This document shows, piece by piece, positions 8,213 to 16,476 of a stretch of 64,000 nucleotides of DNA. Position 1 is the first letter of the stretch; every line of letters begins with the position of its first letter. The stretch covers positions 806,001 through 870,000 of the forward strand of contig NZ_FMAG01000003.1 in assembly GCF_900094585.1 (NCBI RefSeq). The letters are read 5' to 3'. The notes under the pieces are model-generated. The model made no database searches and had not been told where the DNA came from. It saw only the letters and a list, made by a program, of their open reading frames with translations. This DNA comes from Martinezella multihospitum. GTDB lineage: Bacteria; Pseudomonadota; Alphaproteobacteria; Rhizobiales; Rhizobiaceae. The position numbers were made by a program, and so were the translations under genes.

Positions 8213-8698
8213 GTGTCAACAGAAAGCTTGCAAAATACACATATTGGCGGCCAGCTACGCGAACTCCATAGCGCGCTGGTCGAAATCGTCGGCGTCATGA
8301 ACCGGCCTCAACGCGATGAGGCGATGATCAAGGAGGCGGGCATCTCCCTCGAGCGCGCGCTGTTTTCCCTCCTGGTTTTGGTGGAACGGCTCGGCCCCAT
8401 CGGTGTCGTCGAACTGGCTGACCGCGTCGGGCGCGACTACACCACCGTCAGCCGGCAGGTTGCGAAGATGGAGGGGCTTGGGCTGATCAGCCGGCAGGAG
8501 AACGCGGTCGACCGCCGCCTCCGCGAAGCCGTCATCACCGAGCAAGGCAAGGCGATGACCGATCGCATCGATCAGGCGCGCGAGCGGATCGCACGGTCCA
8601 TTTTCGCCAAATGGGATAACCAGGATATCGAGGACCTTGTGCGGCTCATGCGCAGGTTTGCCGACGACATCAAGGATGATGCGCCAGCTGCACGATAA
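8213..8698 (+). CDS. MarR family transcriptional regulator
   Basis: A 161-residue winged-helix repressor of normal MarR length. The recognition region includes VVELADRVGRDYTTVSRQVAKMEGLGLI split across helix and wing (about residues 67-95), followed by the wing residues DRRLREAVIT. It begins with GTG at 8213, preceded by GAGAAGGA at 8197-8204. It is divergent from the FAD monooxygenase with palindromic sites in the shared gap, so it probably represses that gene until a phenolic or other aromatic ligand binds. A hairpin at 8712-8731 after the stop lacks a T-run. Confidence 0.9.
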   Translation: MSTESLQNTHIGGQLRELHSALVEIVGVMNRPQRDEAMIKEAGISLERALFSLLVLVERLGPIGVVELADRVGRDYTTVSRQVAKMEGLGLISRQENAVDRRLREAVITEQGKAMTDRIDQARERIARSIFAKWDNQDIEDLVRLMRRFADDIKDDAPAAR

Positions 8699-8869
8699 GC
8701 CGCCTTTGGAAAGGCCTTCTTTTGAAGGCCTCTCGCGAGCAACATTTCAGTTTGCCGGCAGCGGCATTCGGCGTCTTCCATCGCACCGCCAGAGGCAGAA
8801 TGCCGAGGTTGCGGGGCTGCGGCGTAAATCCCGATTGCCTGAAAGCCCACAAAATTGTATTTCCCCGGC

Positions 8870-9811
8870 ATGACCGACATGCTTTCAAATCCACGGCGCG
8901 ACGCGACCGGCGCATTCCTCGTTGCCGCGCTCTATCATTTCGTTTCCTTTCCGCGCTTCGAAAGCCTGCGCGAGCCCTTGCTTGCGCTCTGCGAGCAGAA
9001 CGGCGTGAAGGGTACGTTGCTGCTCGCGCATGAGGGGATCAACGGCACCATCGCCGGCACGGATGCCGCCATCGGCGCCGTCCTCGCCTTCCTGCGCGCA
9101 CAGCCGGAATTTGCCGGCCTCGAGCACAAGGAAAGCCGTGCGTCGAAAATGCCGTTCGTGCGCATGAAGGTGAAGCTGAAGAAAGAGATCGTCACCATGG
9201 GCGTCGAGGACATCGACCCCACGCAAGTCGTCGGCACCTATGTCGCGCCGAAGGACTGGAACGCGCTGATCTCCGATCCCGATACCATCGTCATCGATAC
9301 CCGCAACGATTACGAGACCGCCATCGGCGTCTTCAAGGGCGCGGTCGATCCGAAGACCAAGACCTTCCGCGAATTTCCCGATTGGGTGCGTGACAATACC
9401 GGCCTGCACAACAAGCCGAAGATCGCCATGTATTGCACTGGCGGCATCCGCTGCGAGAAGGCGACTGCCTTCATGAAGCAGCAGGGCTTCGATGAAGTCT
9501 ATCACCTCAAGGGCGGCATCCTGAAATATCTCGAGGAAGTGCCGGCGGAAGAAAGCCTCTGGGAAGGCGCCTGCTTCGTTTTCGACGAACGCGTTTCCGT
9601 CGAACACGGCCTGAAGGAAGGCAATCACAAGCTCTGCCACGCCTGCCGCAACCCCATCACGGCCGAGGAAGTAACCTCACCCTTCTACGAGGCCGGCGTC
9701 TCCTGCAGCCATTGCTATCATGAGCGCAGCGAGGAGGATCGCGAGCGTTATCGCGAAAGGCAGCGCCAGATTGCGCTCGCCCGCAAGCGTGGTCACGAGC
9801 ATATCGGCTAA
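8870..9811 (+). CDS. trhO: tRNA uridine-34 hydroxylase, rhodanese family (TrhO/YceA)
   Basis: About 313 residues with the TrhO architecture: an N-terminal acylphosphatase-like domain containing [16 protein letters not shown], a rhodanese domain with the catalytic loop [10 protein letters not shown], and a C-terminal cysteine-rich tail (CHACRNPI and CSHCYHE). TrhO makes 5-hydroxyuridine at the tRNA wobble position independently of prephenate. I chose ATG 8870; a TTG at 8855 and ATG 8879 are alternatives that change only a few residues. No operon partner is evident. The rhodanese motif and the GINGT segment make the assignment strong. Confidence 0.92.
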   Translation: MTDMLSNPRRDATGAFLVAALYHFVSFPRFESLREPLLALCEQNGVKGTLLLAHEGINGTIAGTDAAIGAVLAFLRAQPEFAGLEHKESRASKMPFVRMKVKLKKEIVTMGVEDIDPTQVVGTYVAPKDWNALISDPDTIVIDTRNDYETAIGVFKGAVDPKTKTFREFPDWVRDNTGLHNKPKIAMYCTGGIRCEKATAFMKQQGFDEVYHLKGGILKYLEEVPAEESLWEGACFVFDERVSVEHGLKEGNHKLCHACRNPITAEEVTSPFYEAGVSCSHCYHERSEEDRERYRERQRQIALARKRGHEHIG

Positions 9812-9873
9812 AGCATTTTCAGAAGAGCAGCGCTGCCGCCTTCCCTCGGGAATGCGCGAATGTTCCAGGCACA

Positions 9874-12087
9874 TCAGGCAGCGGCGTGTTCTTCGTCCAG
9901 CGTGGTTGCCATCTGCACCGCCAGCCGCTTGCTGATCTCGGCGTCCGGCATCGGCTTGCCGTAGAAATAGCCCTGCAGCTCGTCGCAGCCGAAATCTTCC
10001 AGCGCCCTTCCCTGCGCCTCGGATTCGATACCCTCGGCCGTGACGGGAATGTCGAGCGATCGGGCAAGAGCCACGGTCGCCTTGACCATCTCGCGGGCGC
10101 GGTTGTCTTCCAGCACGTTCATCGTCAGCGAACGATCGATCTTGATGCGGTCGAAACCGAACTGGCGCAGATAGCCGATGGAGGAGAAACCGGAGCCGAA
10201 ATCGTCGAGCGCCACCTTGACGCCGAGCCTCTTCAGCCGCTCGATCGACTGGCGGGTGCGCTCGGGATTTTGAATGATGTAGCCTTCGGTGATTTCCAGC
10301 GTCACCCGCTCGGCCTCGATCTCCGTGCTGTTCAAGACGCTGCGGACATAATCCGCAAAGGCGGGATTGCGGAACTGGCCGGGAGAAACGTTGACGGCGA
10401 CCCGCAGGTTTGGCCATTGCCGTGCCGCCTCGCAGGCCTTGCGGAGCACGAGCAGGCCCAGCGCCTCGATCAGGCCGCTGGTCTCGGCGATGGGAATGAA
10501 GACCTCCGGCGAAATCGGTCCGTGACCGGGGCGGTTCCATCGCACCAGCGCTTCGACGCCAATCATCTCGCAGCTCGATGCATCAACCAGAGGCTGGTAG
10601 GCGAGCGTCAGTTCCTCCATCTCGATCGCGCGACGCAGATCGAGCTCCAGCGCATTGCGTTCCTCGCGATGCGCATCCATGGCGGTTTCGTAGCAGGTCA
10701 TCCGGGCGCGGCCGGCTTCCTTGGCCTTGTACATGGCAAGATCGGCGCGGCGCACCAGCTCCTCGCGGTCGATGCGGCCTTCAGGCGAGCCTGCGATGCC
10801 GATGCTGGCGCCGACCACGACCACCCGGCGGCCGATCTCCAGAGGCTCGGCAAGAAAATCCAGGATCTGCTCGGCCAGGCGCAAAGCCGGAGCGTCATTG
10901 AGTTCCTTCGTCGGAAAGACGATGGCAAATTCATCGCCTCCAAGGCGCGCCAAAGCCGCCTGCGGCGGCACAAGCACCTTGAGCCCGGCGGCAACAGCAC
11001 GGATGAGCTGATCACCGGTACCGTGCCCATAGGCATCGTTGATTTCCTTGAAGCCATCGAGATCGAGGTAGAGAAGCAGGACGTTGGTGCCGTCGGAGCG
11101 TGCCCGGTCGACCAGACGATCCATGTCGAGCCGTAATCCCTCACGATTGAGGAGCCCGCTCAGCCGGTCGCGAAGCGAAACCTGACGTGCCTGAACTTCC
11201 TCCGCCCGTAACCGGCGTCCCGCCAGCGAGCCCAGGATCAAAAGCACGACGAAAAACAGACCCACCAGACCAAGCGCGCCAAGCACCAGCGGGCGGACCT
11301 GCTGATAGCTCATGTCCCCCGGCTGACGCGAGCTCCACACCAGCCGTCCCAGCGACTTGCCGAGCGGATCGACAATGGAAACGGCGTATCGGGCGATGGT
11401 ATCCGGCGGCACCAGCGTCAAGCCGCTGATGACATAGGTGTTCGAGAGCATCTTGATCCGATCGGCGTCAAGGTAGCGGACGAGGATCAGATACCGCCGG
11501 TGACCTTCTGGCACCGGAATGCGGCCGGATCTTTCGCGGATCGTCGCAGCCCCGGCAGCGGCAATACCATCCCTTGTCATGATATAGCCCGAGGCTTCCG
11601 GCACCCCCGTCACACGCGTTGTTCGCGCCTGATCGACAAGCGCCCAGATGGCGGCACCGAGGACATCCTCGATATTCTCGGTCAATGGCTGGCCATCGTG
11701 GTAAGCAACGATCGGCTTGTTGTTGTCGTCGACGATGACGGCAGTGTCGAACAGCGCGCCGTTGGAGGAAATGTCGCCATAATTGCCGACGATCCAACCT
11801 TGATTATCGGTCCCATAAACGTTTCGCGCCGCATCGTTGCGGGCGGAATGGTCATGCAGTGTCGCTTCCAGTTGCCCCTGAAAGGTTTTCAACGCCCCGA
11901 CAGTCGTTTCCCAGGAGCGCTCGTCATCCAGCTTGTTGGAATAATCGGCAACCCGGCCGATCGCGGTAAGAACCATCAAGGTCACGACGGCAACGATCAA
12001 TGCAAAGCAAATCAAAACGGCCGTCACAATGGAATGACGACCGATCTGCGCATTCTTCCGCAGTGACTTGAAAAATGCTCCCAACAC
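9874..12087 (-). CDS. Membrane-bound GGDEF-EAL cyclic-di-GMP enzyme
   Basis: A 737-residue sensor enzyme. Membrane segments at about 18-43 and 268-290 enclose a periplasmic domain of about 220 residues resembling CHASE4. A GGDEF domain has the intact active site GGDEF at 383-387 but no RxxD inhibitory site before it. The EAL domain keeps the key residues (E512-A-L, NVSPGQF, EITEGY, DDFGSG, KIDRSL, AEGIES, QGYFYGKP). Sequence therefore allows both cyclic-di-GMP synthesis and hydrolysis; many such hybrids act mainly as phosphodiesterases. The gene stands alone. The signal sensed is unknown. Confidence 0.93.
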   Translation of the reverse strand: MLGAFFKSLRKNAQIGRHSIVTAVLICFALIVAVVTLMVLTAIGRVADYSNKLDDERSWETTVGALKTFQGQLEATLHDHSARNDAARNVYGTDNQGWIVGNYGDISSNGALFDTAVIVDDNNKPIVAYHDGQPLTENIEDVLGAAIWALVDQARTTRVTGVPEASGYIMTRDGIAAAGAATIRERSGRIPVPEGHRRYLILVRYLDADRIKMLSNTYVISGLTLVPPDTIARYAVSIVDPLGKSLGRLVWSSRQPGDMSYQQVRPLVLGALGLVGLFFVVLLILGSLAGRRLRAEEVQARQVSLRDRLSGLLNREGLRLDMDRLVDRARSDGTNVLLLYLDLDGFKEINDAYGHGTGDQLIRAVAAGLKVLVPPQAALARLGGDEFAIVFPTKELNDAPALRLAEQILDFLAEPLEIGRRVVVVGASIGIAGSPEGRIDREELVRRADLAMYKAKEAGRARMTCYETAMDAHREERNALELDLRRAIEMEELTLAYQPLVDASSCEMIGVEALVRWNRPGHGPISPEVFIPIAETSGLIEALGLLVLRKACEAARQWPNLRVAVNVSPGQFRNPAFADYVRSVLNSTEIEAERVTLEITEGYIIQNPERTRQSIERLKRLGVKVALDDFGSGFSSIGYLRQFGFDRIKIDRSLTMNVLEDNRAREMVKATVALARSLDIPVTAEGIESEAQGRALEDFGCDELQGYFYGKPMPDAEISKRLAVQMATTLDEEHAAA

Positions 12088-12195
12088 CTTTTTCTCCTTG
12101 ACGGAGAAGTCTGACGTCAGGTCTTCAATAAACGGTTAAGGCGAATCGGAGATTCCTACAGGAAGGGGTTGCAAATTTGCCGAAGACGAAAGAAT

Positions 12196-12744
12196 TCACG
12201 TCCTGCTCGCGATCGCCCGCGCGAAACGACTGAGATTCGCGGATAAAAGGCCGCTTTCGCGCGCTTCCCGCAGCATTGACGCCTGCACCTCATCGCTCTT
12301 GCCCGCAACCGGCAGACGCAAGAAAGCGTCCTCCACGATATGCAGCGACATGGTCTGCAAGACATCGGTGAGCTGTGCCAATACGAGATCGCCGCGATGC
12401 GAAGCATGAGCAAACATCAGCGGCTTGAACGGCACCTCGTCGCGCGACACCAGCCAGTCCAGCGCATTCTTGAAGCCGCCGGGTATGCCATGGGCATATT
12501 CCGGGCACGACACGATAAGGCCATCGGCCCGGCCGATCTTCGCCGCGAATTCCAGAACGACGGATGGCGTTTTCTCACCCTCATTGTCCGGATTGAAGAT
12601 CGGCAATTCGCCGATCAAGTTGCAGATTTCCAGGGTGACGCCGTCAGGGCAGGCAAGCTGCAGAGCCTCCAGCAGCCGGCGGTTAGACGAAGCCTGCCGC
12701 TGGCTTCCGCAAAGGGCATAAAGGGAAATCGGCCGCTGGATCAT
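12196..12744 (-). CDS. NADPH-dependent FMN reductase
   Basis: A 182-residue flavodoxin-like reductase. The FMN phosphate-binding loop is GSQRQASSNRRLL near residues 13-25, and the second conserved segment SCPEYAHGIPGGFKNALDW (about residue 79) is typical of the NADPH-dependent FMN/azo/chromate reductase family. Such enzymes reduce quinones, FMN or artificial acceptors; the physiological substrate cannot be read. It follows the GGDEF-EAL gene in the opposite direction of reading order and is separated from bgl upstream by a palindromic repeat. No regulatory gene is adjacent. Confidence 0.85.
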   Translation of the reverse strand: MIQRPISLYALCGSQRQASSNRRLLEALQLACPDGVTLEICNLIGELPIFNPDNEGEKTPSVVLEFAAKIGRADGLIVSCPEYAHGIPGGFKNALDWLVSRDEVPFKPLMFAHASHRGDLVLAQLTDVLQTMSLHIVEDAFLRLPVAGKSDEVQASMLREARESGLLSANLSRFARAIASRT

Positions 12745-12785
12745 GCTCGATATCTATCAGGCCGCGCCGATTCGAGCGATAGCCA

Positions 12786-12900
12786 CCCTCCCCTTGAGGG
12801 GGAGGGTCGGACCAGAGGTCCGGGGTGGGGCGACCATTGCGGACACAGTATGTCACCCCCACCCGCGCGTTCCGCGCGACCTCCCCCCTCAAGGGGGAGG
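12786..12900. repeat. Rhizobial palindromic intergenic element (family A)
   Basis: A mosaic of hairpins: CCCTCCCC/GGGGGAGGG (12786-12806), CGGACC/GGTCCG (12808-12822), CGCGCG/CGCGCG (12864-12878) and CCTCCCCC/GGGGGAGG (12880-12900). The first two hairpins recur nearly unchanged at 51822-51870. It resembles the RIME-type mosaic elements described in rhizobia. It fills the gap between bgl and the FMN reductase and may act as a transcript end. Confidence 0.75.
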
Positions 12901-12910
12901 TAAAACTATA

Positions 12911-14284
12911 TCAATCCGCCTTGTGGTTGCCCTTCGGAAACTGTGAGGCAAGCTCCCTGTACCACTTGCCGCTTTTCTTGACCGTGCGCACCTGGGTCTC
13001 GTAATCGACATGCACGAGGCCGAAGCGCATGCGATAGCCTTCCGCCCATTCGAAATTGTCCATCAGGCTCCAGGCGAAGTAGCCGCGCATCGGATAGCCA
13101 TCCTTGATAAGATCGGCGACGACACCGAGATGCTCGATATAATAATCGAGGCGCGGCTGATCATCGACCTCGCCGTTGACGACGCCCATATTGTAGCAGG
13201 CGCCGTTCTCGGTGATGTAGCACTCCGGCAGCTCGTAGCGCTTGTTGAGATCCTCGACGACATGCTTCAGGCCCGGTGAATAGACCTCCCAGCCGATATC
13301 GGTCCTCACGTCGCTGACCGGCGGCGCTTCCATCGTCCAGGGGAAATCGCCGCTCTTGGAGGCGTCATCGGAGACTCGCATCGGCATGTAATAGTTGAGA
13401 CCCCACCAATCGAGCTTCTGGTTGATGGTCTTGAGATCACCGTCTTCGATGACGGGCATGCGATCGCCGAGCGCCTGGACGAATTCCTTCGGATATTCGC
13501 CCTTGAAGATCGGATCGAAGAAGGCGCCGTTGTGGAACTGATGCGCGCGTTCGACCGCGGCAGCATCTTCCGGACGATCCGAGCCCGGCAGGATCGAAGC
13601 AGCATTCAGCACGATGCCAACGGGCACCTTCGGCGCCACGGAGCGGATTGCCTCGACGCCGAGACCATGGGCAAGGTTCATATAGTGCATGGCATAGAGT
13701 GCTGCCTGCATATTGCGCTCACCCGGCGCATGGACGCCATAGAGGTGGCTCAGCCAGACGATGCACCAGGGCTCGTTGAAGGTGGCAACCGAATCCAACC
13801 GGTCGCCGAGGCGGCTCATGACAGTCTTGGCATAGCGCTGGAAGGCATGCGCCGTCGAGCGCGCCGTCCAGCCGCCATCGCCCGCAAGCGTCAGCGGCAG
13901 ATCCCAATGGTAGAGCGTCGCAAAGGTCTTGATCCCGCGTGCCTTGCAGCCATCGACGAGGCGATCGTAGAAATCGAGACCGGCTTCGTTCACCGGGCCG
14001 GTACCGTCGGGAATGATGCGCGGCCAGGCAATCGAGAAGCGATAGGCTTCGACGCCCATCTCCTTGATCAGATCCAGATCCTGTTCCAGCCGGTTATAAT
14101 GGTCGCAGGCGACGTCGCCATTATCGCGCTGATAGACGCGACCGGGCATGTTGGCAAAGGCATCCCATATGGAAGGCTTGCGGCCATCGGCCTTGGTGGC
14201 GCCTTCGATCTGGAAGGCGGCGGTGGCAACACCGAATGTGAAATCGCCGGGGAAGCGATCGGCAAGAAGCTTCGGATCGATCAT
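12911..14284 (-). CDS. Glycoside hydrolase family 1 beta-glucosidase
   Basis: A 457-residue cytoplasmic GH1 enzyme. The acid/base glutamate is E171 in TFNEPWC and the nucleophile E359 in YITENGA; the substrate-binding signature FTFGVATAAFQIEGA is at the N-terminus and WSLMDNFEWAEGY near the C-terminus. It hydrolyses beta-glucosides such as cellobiose or plant aryl glucosides. The ATG at 14284 starts at the family's usual N-terminus; an upstream frame would add 20 unrelated residues. A perfect palindrome at 14368-14381 lies about 85 bases upstream. No transporter is directly attached; the sugar ABC operon begins beyond DoxX. Confidence 0.93.
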   Translation of the reverse strand: MIDPKLLADRFPGDFTFGVATAAFQIEGATKADGRKPSIWDAFANMPGRVYQRDNGDVACDHYNRLEQDLDLIKEMGVEAYRFSIAWPRIIPDGTGPVNEAGLDFYDRLVDGCKARGIKTFATLYHWDLPLTLAGDGGWTARSTAHAFQRYAKTVMSRLGDRLDSVATFNEPWCIVWLSHLYGVHAPGERNMQAALYAMHYMNLAHGLGVEAIRSVAPKVPVGIVLNAASILPGSDRPEDAAAVERAHQFHNGAFFDPIFKGEYPKEFVQALGDRMPVIEDGDLKTINQKLDWWGLNYYMPMRVSDDASKSGDFPWTMEAPPVSDVRTDIGWEVYSPGLKHVVEDLNKRYELPECYITENGACYNMGVVNGEVDDQPRLDYYIEHLGVVADLIKDGYPMRGYFAWSLMDNFEWAEGYRMRFGLVHVDYETQVRTVKKSGKWYRELASQFPKGNHKAD

Positions 14285-14367
14285 GATGAAAATCCCGTCT
14301 GTTATAGGCTTCGTTGGCTGCGGTTTAACCAAGCTGCCTCTCAAAGTACAGGGGCCACACAGGAAAA

Positions 14368-14381
14368 CTGCAACGTTGCAG
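14368..14381. promoter_or_regulatory. Candidate LacI-type operator upstream of bgl
   Basis: The 14-bp perfect palindrome CTGCAACGTTGCAG has the central CG and half-site layout of LacI-family operators. It lies 84 bases before the beta-glucosidase start in a 259-base intergenic gap. The cognate regulator is not adjacent; both LacI proteins in the window appear to have other palindromes. Confidence 0.6.
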
Positions 14382-14543
14382 GTGCCGATAAACCAAGCCG
14401 GCTAAGGGCATTCGCGAAAAATCCGCCGGCAGCAGCAGCGATCTTCGCACGGCCAGATAACATCAATGTCAACAGTCGTGACTTGTCTTTTTGAGAGGGA
14501 TCAATTGAGGGTAGCACTGAAACCTGACAACGAAAGGATACAA

Positions 14544-14948
14544 ATGCTTCCTGCGCTCCACGCCCTCCACCCTCACCTGCTGAGCCTCTTGCGTATCGTC
14601 GCTTCGCTTGTGTTGTTCAGCTACGGAACGCAGAAGGTGCTGCATTTCCCGGCGGCTGAAACAGTACCGCCCGTGGGCTCGCTGTCCTGGATTGCCGGCC
14701 TGCTTGAGCTTACTCTCGGCTTCCTTGTCCTGATCGGCTTCCAGACGCGGGTCGCTTCCTTCGTGTTGTCGGGCCTGATGGCTTTCGCTTATTTCCTGGC
14801 CCACGCGCCGAAGAGCTTTTACCCCGCGCAGAACGGCGGCGTTTCCGCCATCCTCTTCTGCTTCATCTTCCTGTTTCTCGCCAGCGCCGGTGGTGGCCCG
14901 CTGAGCCTCGATGCGCTGACAAAGCGCAAACAGCAAGCTGCCGCCTGA
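14544..14948 (+). CDS. DoxX family membrane protein
   Basis: A 134-residue integral membrane protein with four predicted helices (for example LLRIVASLVLFSYGTQKVLH, LSWIAGLLELTLGFLVLIGF, FVLSGLMAFAYFLAHAP and ILFCFIFLFLASAGGGPLSL). The GTQKVLHF and GLLELTLG segments are typical of DoxX/DoxD-like proteins. ATG 14544 has GAAAGGA upstream. The function of most DoxX proteins is unclear; some partner with thiosulfate or redox systems. It converges on the Gfo/Idh gene with a shared long hairpin between them. Confidence 0.85.
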   Translation: MLPALHALHPHLLSLLRIVASLVLFSYGTQKVLHFPAAETVPPVGSLSWIAGLLELTLGFLVLIGFQTRVASFVLSGLMAFAYFLAHAPKSFYPAQNGGVSAILFCFIFLFLASAGGGPLSLDALTKRKQQAAA

Positions 14949-14955
14949 GATGACA

Positions 14956-14986
14956 AGGTTTGAGGCGGCGAAACCGCCTCAAACCT
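14956..14986. terminator. Long hairpin between convergent genes
   Basis: A perfect 13-bp stem, AGGTTTGAGGCGG with CCGCCTCAAACCT, and a 5-nt loop lies between the convergent doxX-like gene (ends 14948) and the Gfo/Idh gene (ends 14996). T-runs are weak on both sides, so it may be a bidirectional terminator or an mRNA-stabilising hairpin. Confidence 0.65.
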
Positions 14987-14995
14987 CTTTCAAGC

Positions 14996-16183
14996 CTAGA
15001 GCTTGACCCAGGCGCCGTTGCGCTTCGAGGAGGCGACGCAAGCCTCGACGAAAGCTACACCCTTCACGCCATCATCGACGGTCGGGTAGATCACGGCCGG
15101 ATCGACCGCCACGCCCTTCTTGCGGGCATTGATGGCACGCGCAGCCTCGGTATAGATCGTGGCGAAGGCTTCCAGATAGCCTTCCGGATGGCCCGACGGG
15201 ATGCGCGAGACGCGAGCGGCGGCAGCGCCGGAGCCGGCACCATTGCGGGTGATCAACCGCTTCTGATCGCCGAATGGCGTGTACCACAGATAGTTCGGAT
15301 CGGCCTGCGTCCACTCAATGCCGCCCTTGGTGCCGTAGACGCGGAGCTTCAGGCCGTTCTCATGGCCGGGCGCCACCTGGCTGCACCAGAGCATGCCCTT
15401 GGCCGGCTTTTCCTTACCCTTCGCCTTGAAGCGCAACAGCACATGGCCGTTGTCGTCGAGGCGGCGACCTTCGACGAAGCTGTCGAGATCGGCGGCAAGG
15501 CTGTCGAGTTCAAGACCGGTGACGAAGGAGGCGAGATTATAGGCATGCGTGCCGATATCGCCCGTGGAGCCGCCAGCGCCGGACTGCGAGGGATCAGTGC
15601 GCCATGCCGCCTGCTTCTGGCCGGACTGCTCGATATTCTCGGTCAACCAGTCCTGCGGATATTCCACCTGCACGATGCGGATATCGCCAAGTTCGCCATT
15701 TTCAACCATCTCGCGCGCCTGACGGACCATCGGATAGCCGGTGTAGTTATGCGTGAGGATGAAGAGCGCGCCGCTCTCGTCGGCCACCTTCTTTAGCTTC
15801 TTGGCGTCGGCAAGATTGGAGGTCAGCGGCTTGTCGCAGATGACGTGGATACCGCGGCGCAGGAATTCCTTGGCGGCGTCATAGTGGACATGGTTCGGCG
15901 TGACGATCGAAACGGCTTCGATGCCGTTCTTCAGCTTGGCTTCGCGGATCGCCATGTCGCGATAGCTGGAATAGGTGCGCGAGGGATCGAGACCGAGATC
16001 GCGGCCAGAAGCAACAGCCTTGTCCGGCGAAGACGAAAGCGCACCGGCGATAAGATCGAATTGATCGTCAATGCGCGCGGCGATGCGATGCACCGCGCCG
16101 ATGAAGGCACCGGCGCCGCCGCCCACCATGCCAAGCCGAATGCGCGGCTCCCGCGTCTGTTCCGATGATCCTTCGATTGCCAT
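14996..16183 (-). CDS. Gfo/Idh/MocA family sugar dehydrogenase
   Basis: A 395-residue NAD(P)-dependent oxidoreductase. The Rossmann motif GMVGGGAGAFIG is at the N-terminus, TPNHVH and the catalytic-lysine segment CDKPLTSN (the EKP motif with Asp for Glu) follow, and the C-terminal domain contains GGSTGDIGTHAYN with the conserved Asp and His. Enzymes of this family oxidise sugars, inositols or amino sugars, or make 3-keto glycosides. It is the last gene of a minus-strand series: ABC transporter, TIM-barrel isomerase, dehydrogenase. That context suggests action on the imported sugar. The substrate is unknown. Confidence 0.88.
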   Translation of the reverse strand: MAIEGSSEQTREPRIRLGMVGGGAGAFIGAVHRIAARIDDQFDLIAGALSSSPDKAVASGRDLGLDPSRTYSSYRDMAIREAKLKNGIEAVSIVTPNHVHYDAAKEFLRRGIHVICDKPLTSNLADAKKLKKVADESGALFILTHNYTGYPMVRQAREMVENGELGDIRIVQVEYPQDWLTENIEQSGQKQAAWRTDPSQSGAGGSTGDIGTHAYNLASFVTGLELDSLAADLDSFVEGRRLDDNGHVLLRFKAKGKEKPAKGMLWCSQVAPGHENGLKLRVYGTKGGIEWTQADPNYLWYTPFGDQKRLITRNGAGSGAAAARVSRIPSGHPEGYLEAFATIYTEAARAINARKKGVAVDPAVIYPTVDDGVKGVAFVEACVASSKRNGAWVKL

Positions 16184-16239
16184 TTTGTCCTCCTGAATGA
16201 ATTAAAATTCGCGTTCTTGGTGCCTGCAATTCCAAGCCA

Positions 16240-16469
16240 CCCGCCCCGCCCTTCGAGGGCCCTGCGGGCCACCTCAGGGTGAGGCTGATCTATTACGCCA
16301 ACACCACGTCCTTCCGCCTGACGATGCCGAAGATGGCTCTTGTGGAGCTTCGCGAGCGGCCGCTCCGCCCTCATCCTGAGGTGCGGAGCCTCCTGAGCTC
16401 GTGCGAAGGAGTGAAGCCTCGAAGGACGAGGGTGGCCTCCACCTTCTCCCCGCACGTGCGGGGAGAAGG
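16240..16469. repeat. Palindromic intergenic repeats (family B)
   Basis: The gap between the Gfo/Idh and isomerase genes holds CCTCAGGGTGAGG-type and CATCCTGAGGTG/CTCGAAGGACGAGG-type inverted repeats and ends with a 28-bp perfect palindrome at 16442-16469 (CCTTCTCCCCGCAC and its complement). The last element matches the arms of the repeats at 24474-24501 and about 51970-51995. Its position after the isomerase stop suggests it limits transcription into the Gfo/Idh gene, or is a neutral insertion. Confidence 0.7.
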
Positions 16470-16476
16470 CTTTGGA

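Noticed and set aside
8712..8731. Terminator after marR
   Set aside because: A good 8-bp stem is present but no T-run follows, so it is not listed as a terminator.
12786..12900. CRISPR array
   Set aside because: The repeats are nested palindromes without regular direct repeats and unique spacers, and no cas genes are present.
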